Below, one piece after another: positions 10,656 through 21,688 of a stretch of 64,000 nucleotides of DNA. The stretch is taken from the NCBI GenBank assembly GCA_023053575.1, contig JAKZAP010000017.1:751501-815500 (forward strand), given 5' to 3'. This stretch comes from Branchinecta lynchi. Lineage: Eukaryota > Arthropoda > Branchiopoda > Anostraca > Branchinectidae. The first letter of the stretch is position 1. Each line of letters opens with the position of its first letter. The position numbers were made by a program, and so were the translations under genes. Under the pieces are notes generated by a model. That model made no database searches. It was not told the origin of the DNA and saw nothing but the letters and a program-made list of their open reading frames with translations.

Positions 10656-13149
10656 AACTAGACCTACGTTGCCTGGGCAACGTGAAGCGTTGCGAGAGCA
10701 ACACTTTGGTTTTGTTTCTTCCCTGTCGGTTAAATGCTGAAGTTGCCAGCTTATCGAAGCTTTTGAAAGATATGTTCTATAAAAAGAATCATCACATGAT
10801 CAAAGGCTATTGTTCAGCGTTGTAAAAACAGCAACAAAAGAATATCGGAAGAAGGGACTAAATTGACTTCGCTGTCAGTTGAACTTTAATCCTTTTCAAT
10901 CGTAGACATCGTAACGGATGAAAATTTGGAACAATATATTATATAATCTAGTTGGTATTATAAAGCTATCCGTAACTTTTCAGGGTTAAAATACCGTAGA
11001 TGACACTATTAACTATTACGAAACTACCTCATTGTTCTACATTATCGTCTGTACCCGTTGCGTAAACAGTTAATCCTAGGTTACAGCGATAGACCATCGA
11101 TACAAAGTTTCTACCGTCAGGTTTATAGAAATCGAATACAATGTGCACCAATTTACAAAAGTTCTAGCCCCTCGTGAACCGATTCTTACTTACAAGTCTC
11201 TCTCCCGTGATAGACATCAAGTTCACCGGATAAAAATAATGGGTACACTAGCCAGCAGAAGTTGTAAGCCCCTCATCCCTGAAGATGATCCCGGAATCCC
11301 GGAAACAAATAACAGGTACACCAACTAGCAAAAGCTGCACACCCCTCATTGCCGAAGATGATTATGAGCCAACAGTTGACTGTTGCATACATGTCCCCTA
11401 CATGTCTCACAACTGATATCGCCTATTTTTGGTTTCAGTGTGTACGTTACTACTGAAGTTGTCAACCCCTTAAACGTCAAAACTGGTTTTGTTTCTTCGC
11501 TGTCGCTTAATGCTGAAGTTGTCAACTTGTCGAAGCTTTCTAAACGGGATGTTCTAAGAAAATTAATCATATGATCAAAAGGTATTCTTCAGCGTTGTAA
11601 AAACAACAACAAATAATATAGGAAGAAGGGACTAAATTAACTTTGCAGTCAGTTGAACTTTATCCTTTTCAATCGTAGACATCGTGACGGATGAAAACTT
11701 GGAACAATATCTTACATAATCTAGTTCGTATTATAAAGCTATCCGTAACTTTTCAGGATTAAAATACCGTTGATGACACTATTAATTATTATGAAACTAC
11801 CTCATTGTTTTACATTTACGTTTGTATTCGTTGCGTAAACAGTTAATCCTAGGTTACAGCAATAGACCATCGACACAAACTTTCTTACCGTCAGACTTAT
11901 AGAAATCGAATACAATGTGCACCCATTTGCAAAAATTCCTAGCCCCTCGTGAACCGATTCCTACTTACAAGTCCCTCTCCCGTGATATACTTTAAGTTAA
12001 CCGAAAAAATAATGGGTACACCAGCTAGCAAAAGTTGCAAACCGATCATCGCAGAAGATGATTGTAGCATAACAGCCGATTATTACTTACAAGTCCGTTG
12101 CATATCTTACCACTGGGAACCAAATTGTTCTTACCATCGAATACACCAGAAACAAATAACAGGTACACCAACTAGCAAAAGATGCAAACCCCTCATTACC
12201 GAAGATGATTATGAGCTAACAGTCGACTGTTGCTTAAAAGTCTCCTACATGTTTCATAACTGGTATCGCCTATTTTTGGTTTCAGTGTACCTTACTACTG
12301 AAGTTGTCAAGCCCTTTGAAATTTTCAAACTGGTGTATCTCATGAAGGAATTTTTGTACCAAAAAATGGATGACATATACTTTAATCAGCTCATCAATGG
12401 CTATCGGTTGCCGTCGAAAAAAAAATTCTACCTGTCTTAGTTCAAAAGTTGACTTTTTTGCCGTAGGCCAAATTTCTAACGTCACGACTTAGAAAGGAGC
12501 AAAGGATAAGCTCTAGTTTCTTTAGCAATAAGAGCACTTTTAAAGTTTAAGAGGCACATCTGATACCGTTACTCTACCGCAAACCCAAGTGCAAAAAAAA
12601 AAATATGATAAACTCAGCTGAAATCGTCGCAGACATGGATAGAAACAATAGATGGCAGCACTTTCGGACCCGTGGGAAAAGGCCACTTTTTTGTCTCTGT
12701 AGATTTTTCTATTTATCACTCAAAGAAGATATGCTGGCTGTGGGGCCGGGTAACTGCCGCATATATTTAACACTTTTAGATTTTAGTCCATCTTCAATTT
12801 GAAACTGGTGCCTGCCTGCTTGCGTGCTAGAACGGAGCTTTCCACTCGAAAGCAGAAACATGGTTTGATGAAACGAAAGGTTCGCTACACAACTTCAGAT
12901 AGTCCTCTCTGACATAGACTATACAACTCCACTTCACTTCGCAAACCGTAGGCTCTGGCTCGAGGACAAGCAAAAACCATCCTTATTGGCCCCAGGCAAG
13001 AGTTCTACGGAGCTTTCCAAAATGTAATGTCATATTCATCAATCCGGCCTAAGGTCCACACTTTCCGTAAAAACCGCACAGGTTAGACCCTTCACAGTTA
13101 CCAGGAATAAAATGAAATCGGCGGCATAGGAAAAAAAACAACAAAAAAA
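10656..13149 (+). mobile_element. Repeat family A, copy 1
   Basis: It starts AACTAGACCTACGTTGCC, with a GTTGC hairpin cluster, and ends in an A-rich tract at 13,130-13,149. Internal phrases such as CCCCTCGTGAACCGATTC (11,169 and 11,943) recur, as do those around SKSCKP-encoding sequence, so the body is made of nested tandem units. Compared with the complete copy at 43,989-48,069 it lacks about 39 bp of the hairpin cluster, between two GTTGCG strings. It is nearly identical to 53,075-55,715 in inverse orientation. An ORF of 163 codons (11,949-12,440) exists but changes between copies are mostly non-synonymous, so I do not call it a gene. It is probably a non-autonomous element of unknown class. 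Confidence 0.7.
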
Positions 13150-16019
13150 ACAAGAGCTACGAGCTCATATGGCACTTGTACGAGTAGGCTGTACAAGAAA
13201 GTAGATGAAAACGTCACAAAATACACCCGCCATCCAAAAAGGCGGTTCGGAAATAGAAATAGGATATTTAGTTTCACTCATTTCTGAGCAGTTCCGGCAT
13301 CGTCTCGATTGCAAATGCACATGACTGTTCAAACTTTCATCCCAATAAATCCATTTCCGGTACTCACTCTATTTCACCTACCGTGGCCGAATCTGGTTCG
13401 GAATAAAAAAAAATCGACCACCTAAAGCATCTTCGTTTATACCATCTACCAAGTTTCACTCGAATCTGAGCATTTTTGGAAAGTTCCGGTACCCCCCCCC
13501 CCCCTTCCCACCAACGTTGTCGGAGCCGGTTCGGGCCCAATCTCTTAATTCCCTCATCAAGTTTGACTGAAATTGGAGCATAGCCTATCTGCAAGTTTCC
13601 AGTACCCCCCCCCCCCCCTACCTTGGCCGAATCCGGCCCAGACGCCAAATAACAAATCTAGGCCGCATAAACTCGGCACTGTCGAATTGCATCTCATTCG
13701 GTCCATCCGTTTGGTTTTTGTGCATGTCTAAAGTCCCCCCACCCCCAATTCCCCTAATCGTGGTCGCATATGGTTCGAACGCATGTTTTACATGTCGAGG
13801 CCATCGATTCGTATCACCCATGAAGTTTCACTCGAATTAGACCACTCGTTCGCAATTTATAGAAGTCCATATTTCTCTTCTCTTGCTCCCCCAAAAATGC
13901 TCGGATCTAGGAACGGAAGTTTCCGGGGGTATGTTGTGTCAGGTTTTTAAGTCAAGATAATTCGGGTCGCTAATATGCCTGCAAAGTTTCGTTGTCGTTT
14001 TACATCTGGAACTATTCTAACTCACGACTACCGGAATTCCAGGAAACCCCCTCCAACTCCCCCCACAGAGCCCCGAAACGATCTGGCTCCGTCAATTTCA
14101 TCTAGGCCTAATGCTTGTTCCATCCATTAAGTTTCGTCCCAATCCCTCTACTTTTAGAGTTTCTTGAGTTTTCCACCCCCCCCCCCATCCCCACAGGTAT
14201 CGGACCCGACTCGGACGTGACACTGAACGTCCGAGGCGATAGCTCACCAGACAAGTTTCATTCAAATCCGATCACCCGTTCAAAAGTTATGCACGCCACT
14301 AGATTCTGGACTCCCCATCCACCCACTCCCCCCACGATGGTCGGGTCGGGGAAACGGCTGTTCTCAAGTCAATCTGTTCGGATCCCTGACATACCTGCCA
14401 AGTTTCATCGCCCTAGGACATCAGGAAGTATGCCGAACTCGCGGGATCGCTAGAAAACCGGACCCCCACCCCAACTCCCCCACAGTGCCCTGATCCGGTC
14501 CGGTTATGTCAAAGACGTGTCGAGGACCTGTGCTTGTTTTTCCCACCAAGTTTCATCCCGATCCCTCCACTTTAAGCGTTTCTCAAAATTTCCGGTTCCC
14601 TCCTCCAACTCCTCCCAGTGTCATCGGATCCGGTCCGGTTATGTCAATGACGTGTCTAGGACCTGTGCTTGTTTTTCCCACCAAGTTTCATCCCGATCCC
14701 TCCACTTTAAGCGTTTCTCAAAATTTCCGGTTACCTCCTCCAACTCCCCCCAGTGTCATCGGATCCGGCCCGGATTTAAAGTGAGGTGTCTGAGACACAA
14801 GGTCATCCTAAATATCAATTTTCATCAAGATCCGATCACCCGTTCAAAAGTTATGCACGCCACTAGATTCCGGACTCCCCATCCACCGACTCCCCCCACG
14901 ATGGTCGGGTCGGGGAAACGGCTGTTCTCAAGTCAATCTGTTCGGATCCTTGACATACCTGCCAAGTTTAATCGCCCTAGGACACCAGGAAGTATGCCGA
15001 ACTCGCGGGATCGCTAGAAATCCGGACCCCCATCCCAACTCCCCCACAGTGCCCTGATCCGGTCCGGTTATGTCAATGACGTGTCTAGGACCTGTGCTTG
15101 TTTTTCCCACCAAGTTTCATCCCGATCCCTCCACTTTAAGCGTTTCTCAAAATTTCCGGTTCCCCACCCCAACTCCCCCACAGTGCCCTGATCCGGTCCG
15201 GTTATGTCAATGACGTTTCTAGGACCTGTGGTTGTTTTTCCCACCAAGTTTCATCCCGATCCCTCCACTTTAAGCGTTTCTCAAAATTTCCGGTTCCCTC
15301 CTCCAACTCCCCCCAGTGTCATCGGATCCGGCCCGGATTTAAAGTGAGGTGTCTGAGACACGAGGTCATCCTAAATATGAATTTTCATCAAGATCCGATC
15401 ACCCGTTCGCAAGCTAAAAATACCTCAAATTTTGGCTTCACCCTCCCTCCACTCCCCCCCCAGATGGTCAAATCGGGGAATTGATGATTTCCTATTTAAG
15501 CTGGTCGGGTCCCAGACATGCCTGTCAATTTCCATCGTCCCAGCACATCAGGAAGCACGGAACTCGCGGGATCACTACAAATTCGGACTTCTCCCCCCCC
15601 CCCCAACTCCCCCAAAGTGAGCGGATCCGTTCCGGTTATATCAGTCACGTATCTAGGACTTTTGCTTGTACTTTCCACCAAGTTTCATTCGGATCCCTCC
15701 ACTCTAAGTGTTTTCCAAGATTTCCGGTTTCCCCCTCTAACTCCCCCCAGTGTCACCGGATCCGGTCTGGATTTAAAATGGAGGGTCTGAGACACGAAGT
15801 CCTTCCATGTATTAAGTTTCATTAAGATCCGATCACCCGTTCGTAAGCTAAAAATATCTCATTTTTCCTATTTTTTCCGGATTCCCCCTCCCTCCACTCC
15901 CCTCCAGATGGTCGGATCGAGGAAGCGACAATTTCTAATTTAATCTGGTCCAGTTCCTGATATGCTTGCCAAGTTTCATCGTCCTAGCTTATCTGGAAGT
16001 GCCCGAACTAGCAAAACCG

Positions 16020-16083
16020 GGACCGACAGACCGACAGACCGACAGACCGACAGACCGACAGACCGACAGACCGACTGACGGAC
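16020..16083. repeat. 8-bp microsatellite (GACCGACA)6
   Basis: Six perfect GACCGACA units are followed by GACCGACTGACGGACAG. The corresponding place in copy 2 (51,349-51,381) has only two units, which shows a length change since the duplication. Confidence 0.9.
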
Positions 16084-16100
16084 AGAAATAACAATCGCTA

Positions 16101-16130
16101 TATGGCACTTGAGTAAGCTCAAGTGCCATA
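16101..16130. repeat. Perfect terminal hairpin of family B
   Basis: TATGGCACTTGAG, loop TAAG, then the exact inverse arm form a 13-bp stem ending the element. Variants close other copies at 18,470-18,500 and 56,884-56,913. It could serve as a transposition end or as a transcript 3' stem. Confidence 0.85.
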
Positions 16131-17795
16131 ACAAGAGCATAGCCTAACTGCAAGTTTCCAGTACCCCCCCTACCTTGGCCGAATCCGGCCCGGACGCCAG
16201 ATAACAAATCTAGGTCGCATAAACTCGGCACTGTCGAATTTGCATCTCATTCGGTCCATCCGATTGGTTTTTGTGCATGTCAAAAGTCCCCCCACCCCCA
16301 ATTCCCCTAATCGTGGTCGCATATGGTTCGAACGCATGTTTTACATGTCGAGGCCATCGATTCGTATCACCCATTAAGTTTCACTCGAATCAGACCACTC
16401 GTTTGCAATTTATAGAAGTCAATTTCCATATTTCTTTTCTCTTGCTCCCCAAAAAATGCTCGGATCTAGGAACGGAAGTTTCCGGGGTATGTTGTGTCAG
16501 GTTCTTAAGTCAAGATAATTCGGGTCGCTAATATGCCTGCAAAGTTTCGTTGTCGTTTTACATCTGGAACTATTCTAACTCACGACTACCGGAATTCCAG
16601 AAAACCCCCTCCAACTCCCCCAGAGCCCCGAAACCATCTGGCTCCGTCAATTTCATCTAGGCCTAATGCTTGTTCCATCCATTAAGTTTCGTCCCAATCT
16701 CTCTGCTTTTAGAGTTTCTTGAGTTTTCCACACCCCCCCCCCCCCCATCCCCACAGGTATCGGACCCGACCCGGACGTGACACTGAACGTCCGAGGCGAT
16801 AGCTCACCAGACAAGTTTCATTCAAATCCGATCACCCGTTCAAAAGTTATGCACGCCACTAGATTCCGGACTCCCCATCCACCCACTCCCCCACGATGGT
16901 CGGGTCGGGGAAACGGCTGTTCTCAAGTCAGTCTGTTCGGACCCCTGACATAACTGCCAGGTTTCATCGCCCTAGGACATCAGGAAGTATGCCGAACTCG
17001 CGGGATCGCTAGAAATCTGGACCCCCGCCCCAACTCCCCCACAGTGGGGGGTTATGTCAATGACGTGTCTAGGACGTGCTTGTTTTTCCCACCAAGTTTC
17101 ATCCCGATCCCTCCACTCTAAGCGTTTGTCAAAATTTCCGGTTCCCTCCACCATCTCCCCCCCCCCAGTGTCATCGGATCCGGTCCGGATTTAAAGTGGG
17201 ACGTCTGAGACACGAGGTCATCCTCAATATAAACTTTCATCAAGATCCGACCAACCGTTCGCAAGTTAAAAATACCTCTATTTTGGCTTCCCCATCCCTC
17301 CACCTCCCCCCCAGATGGTCGGATCGGGGAAGTGACTATTTCCTATTTAATCTGGTCGGGTCCTTGACATGCTTGCCAATTTTCATTGTCCTAGCACATC
17401 AGGAAGCATCGAACTCGCGGGATCACTAGAAATTAGGACCCCCCCCCCCCCCAACTCCCCCAAAGTGAGCGGATACGTTCCGGTTATGTCAGTCAGGTAT
17501 CTAGGACTTGTGCTTGTTCTTTCTACCAAGTTTCATCCGGATCTCTCCACTCTAAGCGTTCTTCAAGATTTCCGGTTTCCCCTTCCAACTCCCCCCAATG
17601 TCACCGGCGTCTGAGACATGAGGTCCTTCCATATATCAAGTTTCGTTAAGATCCGATGACCCGTTCGTAAGCTAAAAATATATGATTTTTCCTAATTTTT
17701 CCGGATTCCCCGTCCCTCCACTCCCCTCAAGACCCATCCCCCAAGATTCATCGGATCCGGTCCGGACTTGAAATGAGACATCTAAGACACGAGAT
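16131..17795 (+). repeat. Repeat segment C, copy 1 (family B-like array)
   Basis: It starts ACAAGAGCATAGCC and consists of the same AAGTTTCAT-bearing units as family B; its order parallels 13,570 onward. It is repeated inversely at 51,415-53,074. The segment ends at TCTAAGACACGAG, where copy 2 switches to inverted B. No gene is supported: the long open frames are products of C-rich composition. Confidence 0.7.
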
Positions 17796-18500
17796 CTTTC
17801 CAGATATCAAGTTTCATTAAGATCCGATCACCCGTTCGAAAGTTATGAATGTCCCTATTTTCCGGATTCCGCCCCCTCCCCCACGATGGTCGGATCGGGC
17901 AAGTGACTATTTCCAACTTAGTCTGGTCGGGTCCCTGATATGCCTGCGAAGTTTCATCGTCCTAGCTCGCGTGGAAGTGCCCAAACTATTATTTATGTTT
18001 CTTGACTATGTCCAGGTTAATCAGGTCGTCAATCTTTTAACAATATATACTCCCGCATTCGCTCCCTAAAACATCCAATATTCCTGACAAGTTCCATTAT
18101 CCTAACTTAATGTAATTTGTTTAGATTATCCATTTTGTGTATCGTCCCGCATTCGCTCTCTCATACATGGAGTCTTGGCTCAGTTGGTAGAGCGTTCGCT
18201 TTACAACTCAGAGGTTCCTGGTTCGCTCCCGCAGTCGGGCAGGCGGCAGCGCACTTTCTGCTACGTTTCGCTCCACTTTTGCTTTATAGTTTCCGGACTC
18301 CCGGATCCGGGGAAAGTCGGATTGGGGAAATGATTAATTGTAAGTTGATCTGGTCCGGTCCCTGATATGCCTGCCAAGTTTCATCGTCCTAGCTTATCTG
18401 GAAGTGCCCGAACTAGCAAAACCGGGACCGACAGACAGACTGACGGACAGAAATTACAATCGCTATATGTATGGCACTTGGCCGAAGGGCAAGTGCCATA
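17796..18500 (+). repeat. Family B-like units ending in a TGGCACTTG hairpin
   Basis: More AAGTTTCAT units occur at about 17,815, 17,952 and 18,376. They are followed by ACCGACAGACAGACTGACGG and the hairpin TATGGCACTTG / CAAGTGCCATA at 18,470-18,500. The tRNA-like element at 18,170-18,240 interrupts the array. Confidence 0.6.
18170..18240 (+). repeat. tRNA-like sequence (pseudogene or SINE head)
   Basis: TGGCTCAGTTGGTAGAG (from 18,177) is a good A box and GGTTCGCTCCC (18,220-18,230) a near B box at tRNA spacing. The anticodon-stem region (TTCGC TTTACAA CTCAG) no longer pairs on its 3' side, so it is not a working tRNA. The loop would carry UAC or ACA. It could be a tRNA pseudogene or the head of a tRNA-derived SINE that uses internal pol III promoter boxes. 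Confidence 0.6.
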
Positions 18501-18672
18501 AAAACCTACGTTTTTGCTGGCGTGCAGTAGTAAAGGTTAACCATTTTCTAAACACACCAACAAACAACATAATAAAAAAAAAAAAAAAAAGAACAGACCC
18601 CCCTCCCCCCAAAAAAAAACCCAGACCAAACTCCTTCACATTATCACCTCCAAAATAAGCATATACCTCACA
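18501..18672 (-). pseudogene. 3' terminal piece of the PWWP-LINE family
   Basis: The sequence AAAACCTACGTTTTTGCTGG through ATATACCTCAC matches 36,414-36,600, the 3' UTR end of the minus-strand LINE. It lies directly against the family B hairpin. It stops at ATATACCTCAC, the same phrase where the separate piece at 41,402-41,618 starts on its 3' side, so the two pieces together would make one longer LINE tail. Confidence 0.75.
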
Positions 18673-18990
18673 ATTTGACGGTGCAAAACGGATAATTTAT
18701 TCAAACAATGTTTACAACGGCTACGTCAGCTACGATTCTTCATCAGCGATATTTCGGCCCTTCTTGGCAAGGGTCCTCGTCCGGCTGTCAATCCTCTGGT
18801 TCAACTTCGAGGAAGGAAACAAACCTGTAAACTGACGTAGCCGTTGTAAACATTGTTTGAATAAATGTTTCAAAGTCAGCTTGGGCTCAAAGAATATTTA
18901 TCAAAACGGATAAGTCAGCTACAGTTTATTCGAGCTATATTTCGACCCTTCTTGGCAAGAGTCCTCTTCAGGCTCAAGCCGCTCAAGCTG
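18673..18990. repeat. Foldback repeat with hammerhead-like core
   Basis: AATTTATTCAAACAATG and the following bases (about 18,697-18,740) are inverted at about 18,828-18,866, forming a foldback of roughly 170 bp. Two copies of a TTTCGGCCC/TTTCGACCC...TTGGCAAG...TCCTC block lie at 18,751-18,785 and 18,937-18,975. On the minus strand the second reads CTGAAGAGGACTCTTGCC then AAGGGTCGAAA, resembling hammerhead ribozyme core strands around stem II. The same block occurs at 41,705-41,736. Confidence 0.5.
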
Positions 18991-19879
18991 GAATTTCCGC
19001 CAACGAGTATCCATCCTAGCTGGAAAGAAGAAGAAGAGACAAGTGACTCTGAAACCCAAATGCAAAAGAATTTCTACCCTTTCGACGACCCAATCGAACA
19101 ACAAAAACAGTAGCCGAGTCCAGAATGAAATCACAGCACCAGCTTTAACTCCAACCAACTTTCAAAGAAGAAGTTCTCAAAAGCAGACATTTAAAGCTTC
19201 AGCGACCTTTTACGCTATTTCTAACCTCTGGCAGCCCCCCTAGAATACCCACTTCCACCCGAAATCTCTTTTCATTGAAATTCTTTTCAATTTGAGTTAC
19301 AGCTCTTTGGCCAATTTTTACGCGTCTCGGAAACTGGGAAGTGTTTCCAGCGTTTCGCAAGACTTCGGCTGTGTTGCCACTTCGGATTGCTCCGTAGGAC
19401 CGCCGTAAAATTTAAAATTGCTGAAACGCCCGAACTGTCAGTCACAAATCCAAGGAATTACTTGGTTAGGAGCAGGATTTGCTCCCCAGAGGACAGAGCT
19501 GTCCCCTCAGCCTTTTAGAGAATCAGGGTCTTACAGCATAATGATCACCACAGAAAGATACATTCATTTGGTATGTATTATGACTCAGCAAACTTAGGAT
19601 AGCCCAGGTGGAATATTTATTTGGTCACTTCTGTGAATTCTGGCAGTAACATGTCAATTTACTGTTACTTTTTTCAACGTTGGTTTTGATTTCTGCCTAT
19701 AAAACTGTCAAATAAAGTAGAGTTTGATAAGGCTATTTCAAGATACAAAGACATCTACTCCCTGCAGCGAGTCAAGTTTCATTTGCCACAAGAACAGACA
19801 TAATCAGATATGTCCTGATTATTGGAGGTTCGTAAACCACCAATATATCTTTGTAACATTTCGGTTACTTCATGATTTT
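18991..19879. other. No recognised feature
   Basis: Ordinary AT-moderate sequence. Short ORFs of 66-82 codons are present but show no recognisable motif or coding bias. Confidence 0.35.
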
Positions 19880-21688
19880 TTAGACTCCATTCGCCCGACA
19901 GGAGGAGTTGCCAATCTCAAGTACATAGGCTGAACGTCTAAATGGTGAAAAGGAAATTCCTGTGTGGCCAATGTGAGGATACTAGTTAACTTATTAGGTC
20001 ATTAGCATAACAAGGCTAGGCAAAAGGCAATAGCCTGGTAGTCTCTTGTCCTTCTCGAAGCAGCGCTAAGCAGGTTGCCCACAGCCATTCCGGAGAACTC
20101 AAAATAATGATTTCTAGCGGTCATATTTCTAATATGCTAGGGTTCGAGCTATCAGTATTTGTGTTTAAAGTGGAAAGTGCCGATTGTTCTAAAACATTTT
20201 AGCCAGGCCATGCCCATGACTGAAAATTGTCCATGCACTGAAATCGAAAACTGCCAAAACAAAATAAGAGAATTAAATACTTTAACTTTCCGTAAAATTC
20301 AAAATTTTTACAGGTTCAGCTGCTGGAACTATGATAGTTCGCCAATCGATACACAAGATGCCTACTATGATTGGTTCAACACAGCCAATGATTAAATGTT
20401 GTGCTCCAGCACACTACTACATTGGATCCATGATTTCACAAGCTTTGCTAGAGCTACCTAATGCCAAAGATTGCTGACTAGTCTCTAACAAGAATTCCGG
20501 TAAACAGGTGAGTGCTTATCTTCTAAATAAAACTGTTGATGAACATGTAGTAAAAGCAGGAAAAATTATCACTTGTGACGTAAGATAGTCTCTTCCTAAA
20601 GCAAGTATTAATCGTTGGATAGATTAAAGACCTAATCAAGACATTCGGTTTACCTTCTCTTACTGATCGCAAGTCACCAGTTTATTTAGATTTTAACCTG
20701 ATTGCCGGGTTGCTGTTTTGGCTCGAGAAAAGAAATGCATAAGGTCTTCTTATCCAGATGACGAAATTTTCCATGTTTGATTAACAAAGAATTATAAGAT
20801 TTAACTGATTATTTTTCTCTTATCTTTAGAAGTACCACACTGGTCTTGGTTTTTCATTTGTTTGTATTTGTAATAAACAGTTAGAGCCTTAGATGGAAAT
20901 TATTATTTTGGTCCCTTGCTCCCTACTTGCGATAACGGCTGTCTCTGAAAATCGGCTGAGATTTAGTCAAGACCAAATTATTTCAAACCTAGAAAATTTG
21001 GTTTTATCTTTTTAATTTGAGCATTGTTTGACGGTCTTTTTTGTAGTTTTAGTTATCATTGTGTGTGGGGTAGAAACACCATTTTTTGTGGTCGGCTTTA
21101 ATGTGTGGATTGGTACTTCCCCAAAACTTCCTTCATTCATTCTGAGACCAAACCTGACTAGGTGCTTAGCTTGTCTGTAATTTTTCAAGAAAACACCACT
21201 ACTGTGTCATTTGTGCTCATTTTCAAATGGCTGGTTAAATAAATAGTAAAGCTACGTTTACACGGAGGGTTTTTACTCGTACTCCAAGGGTATTTTTTCC
21301 CGCAACAGCAACACATCCCCGGGTATTTTGGACTTCAATTTTGCGAACTTTTTACCCGGGTATTTGTTAGTAGAAGTGTATTTTTTGACGTCAGCAACAA
21401 CAAAATAGGATTTTTTTGCAATAATTATGATTATGTTTATAAAAAAGTGATCCAAATGGACATATGTTGTTGTCGATTGTAGAGAGATATATGAGCCTTT
21501 ACAACCTTGGAATCTATTGCCATATTTAGTACTCTCCCTTGAAAAATACCCGGTCACCGTGTGAACACTTTCCCCTCGCGTCTCCGGGGACAAATACCTG
21601 CCGTGTAAATGATTCGTAAAATGTTTAAGAAGTACGAAGAAGACCAGATACCTAAAAGCCCTGACTGTCTGGATAAAATAGTTCAATT
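19880..21688 (+). repeat. Duplicated segment D, copy 1
   Basis: This 1.8-kb segment is present inversely at 42,566-43,988 plus 48,070-48,451, with only scattered differences. It contains an exon-like block (20,313-20,511) and a GTTTACACGG...CCGTGTAAA inverted motif pair at about 21,250-21,610. An ORF of 137 codons (minus, 21,273-21,686) is intact in both copies, but the DNA around it is equally similar, so it is weak evidence for a gene. Its left edge joins unrelated sequence at 19,880. Its right edge coincides with the palindromic element at 21,689. Confidence 0.75.
20313..20511 (+). pseudogene. Exon-like block with in-frame stop, unknown gene
   Basis: An acceptor (AATTTTTACAG) precedes an open frame that begins SAAGTMIVRQSIHKMP and continues through KCCAPAHYYIGSMISQALLE to a TGA near 20,476. 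It then reads on to AAACAG|GTGAGT, a good donor. Copy 2 (minus, about 43,750-43,950) has the same stop, and its donor is changed to GCGAGT. I do not recognise the protein. The shared stop means decay came before the duplication. Confidence 0.35.

Larger units (their letters stand above)
13158..16130 (+). mobile_element. Repeat family B, copy 1, with 8-bp flanking repeat ACAAGAGC
   Basis: It begins TACGAGCTCATATGGCACTTG, with a hairpin CTTGTAC...GTACAAG just inside. It ends with a perfect 13-bp-stem hairpin (16,101-16,130, TATGGCACTTGAG, loop TAAG, inverse arm). Identical ACAAGAGC lies at 13,150-13,157 and 16,131-16,138. The inverse copy at 53,067-53,074 has a single ACAAGAGC and no B, so this looks like a true insertion with target duplication. 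The body is 130-155-bp units, each carrying AAGTTTCATC, a C-rich tract and GGATCCGGTCCGG. A (GACCGACA)6 run near the 3' end precedes the hairpin. No transposase was seen. The TIR is only about 11 bp (TATGGCACTTG). Confidence 0.75.

Noticed and set aside
11949..12440. A 163-codon ORF in family A
   Set aside because: It appears in several copies, but substitutions are mostly non-synonymous and other copies are frameshifted. It is described as a repeat property, not as a gene.
14115..15017. Long plus-strand ORFs rich in Pro and Ser in family B (and their copies at 49,444-50,343 and 52,001-52,534)
   Set aside because: They are open in more than one frame because of C-rich tandem units with few stop codons. 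The units change length by non-multiples of three.
16101..16130. A Helitron 3' end or rho-independent terminator
   Set aside because: The hairpin is followed by ACAAGAGC or AAAA and not by CTRR, and there is no T-tract. The genome is not bacterial and flanking duplications argue against Helitrons.
18170..18240. A functional tRNA gene
   Set aside because: The anticodon stem does not pair and the acceptor stem is not formed.
21273..21686. A 137-codon minus-strand ORF, also present at 42,568-42,981
   Set aside because: It is kept in both D copies, but the surrounding DNA is equally similar, so conservation is no sign of a gene. The translation has no motif and low-complexity Ile/Lys runs.
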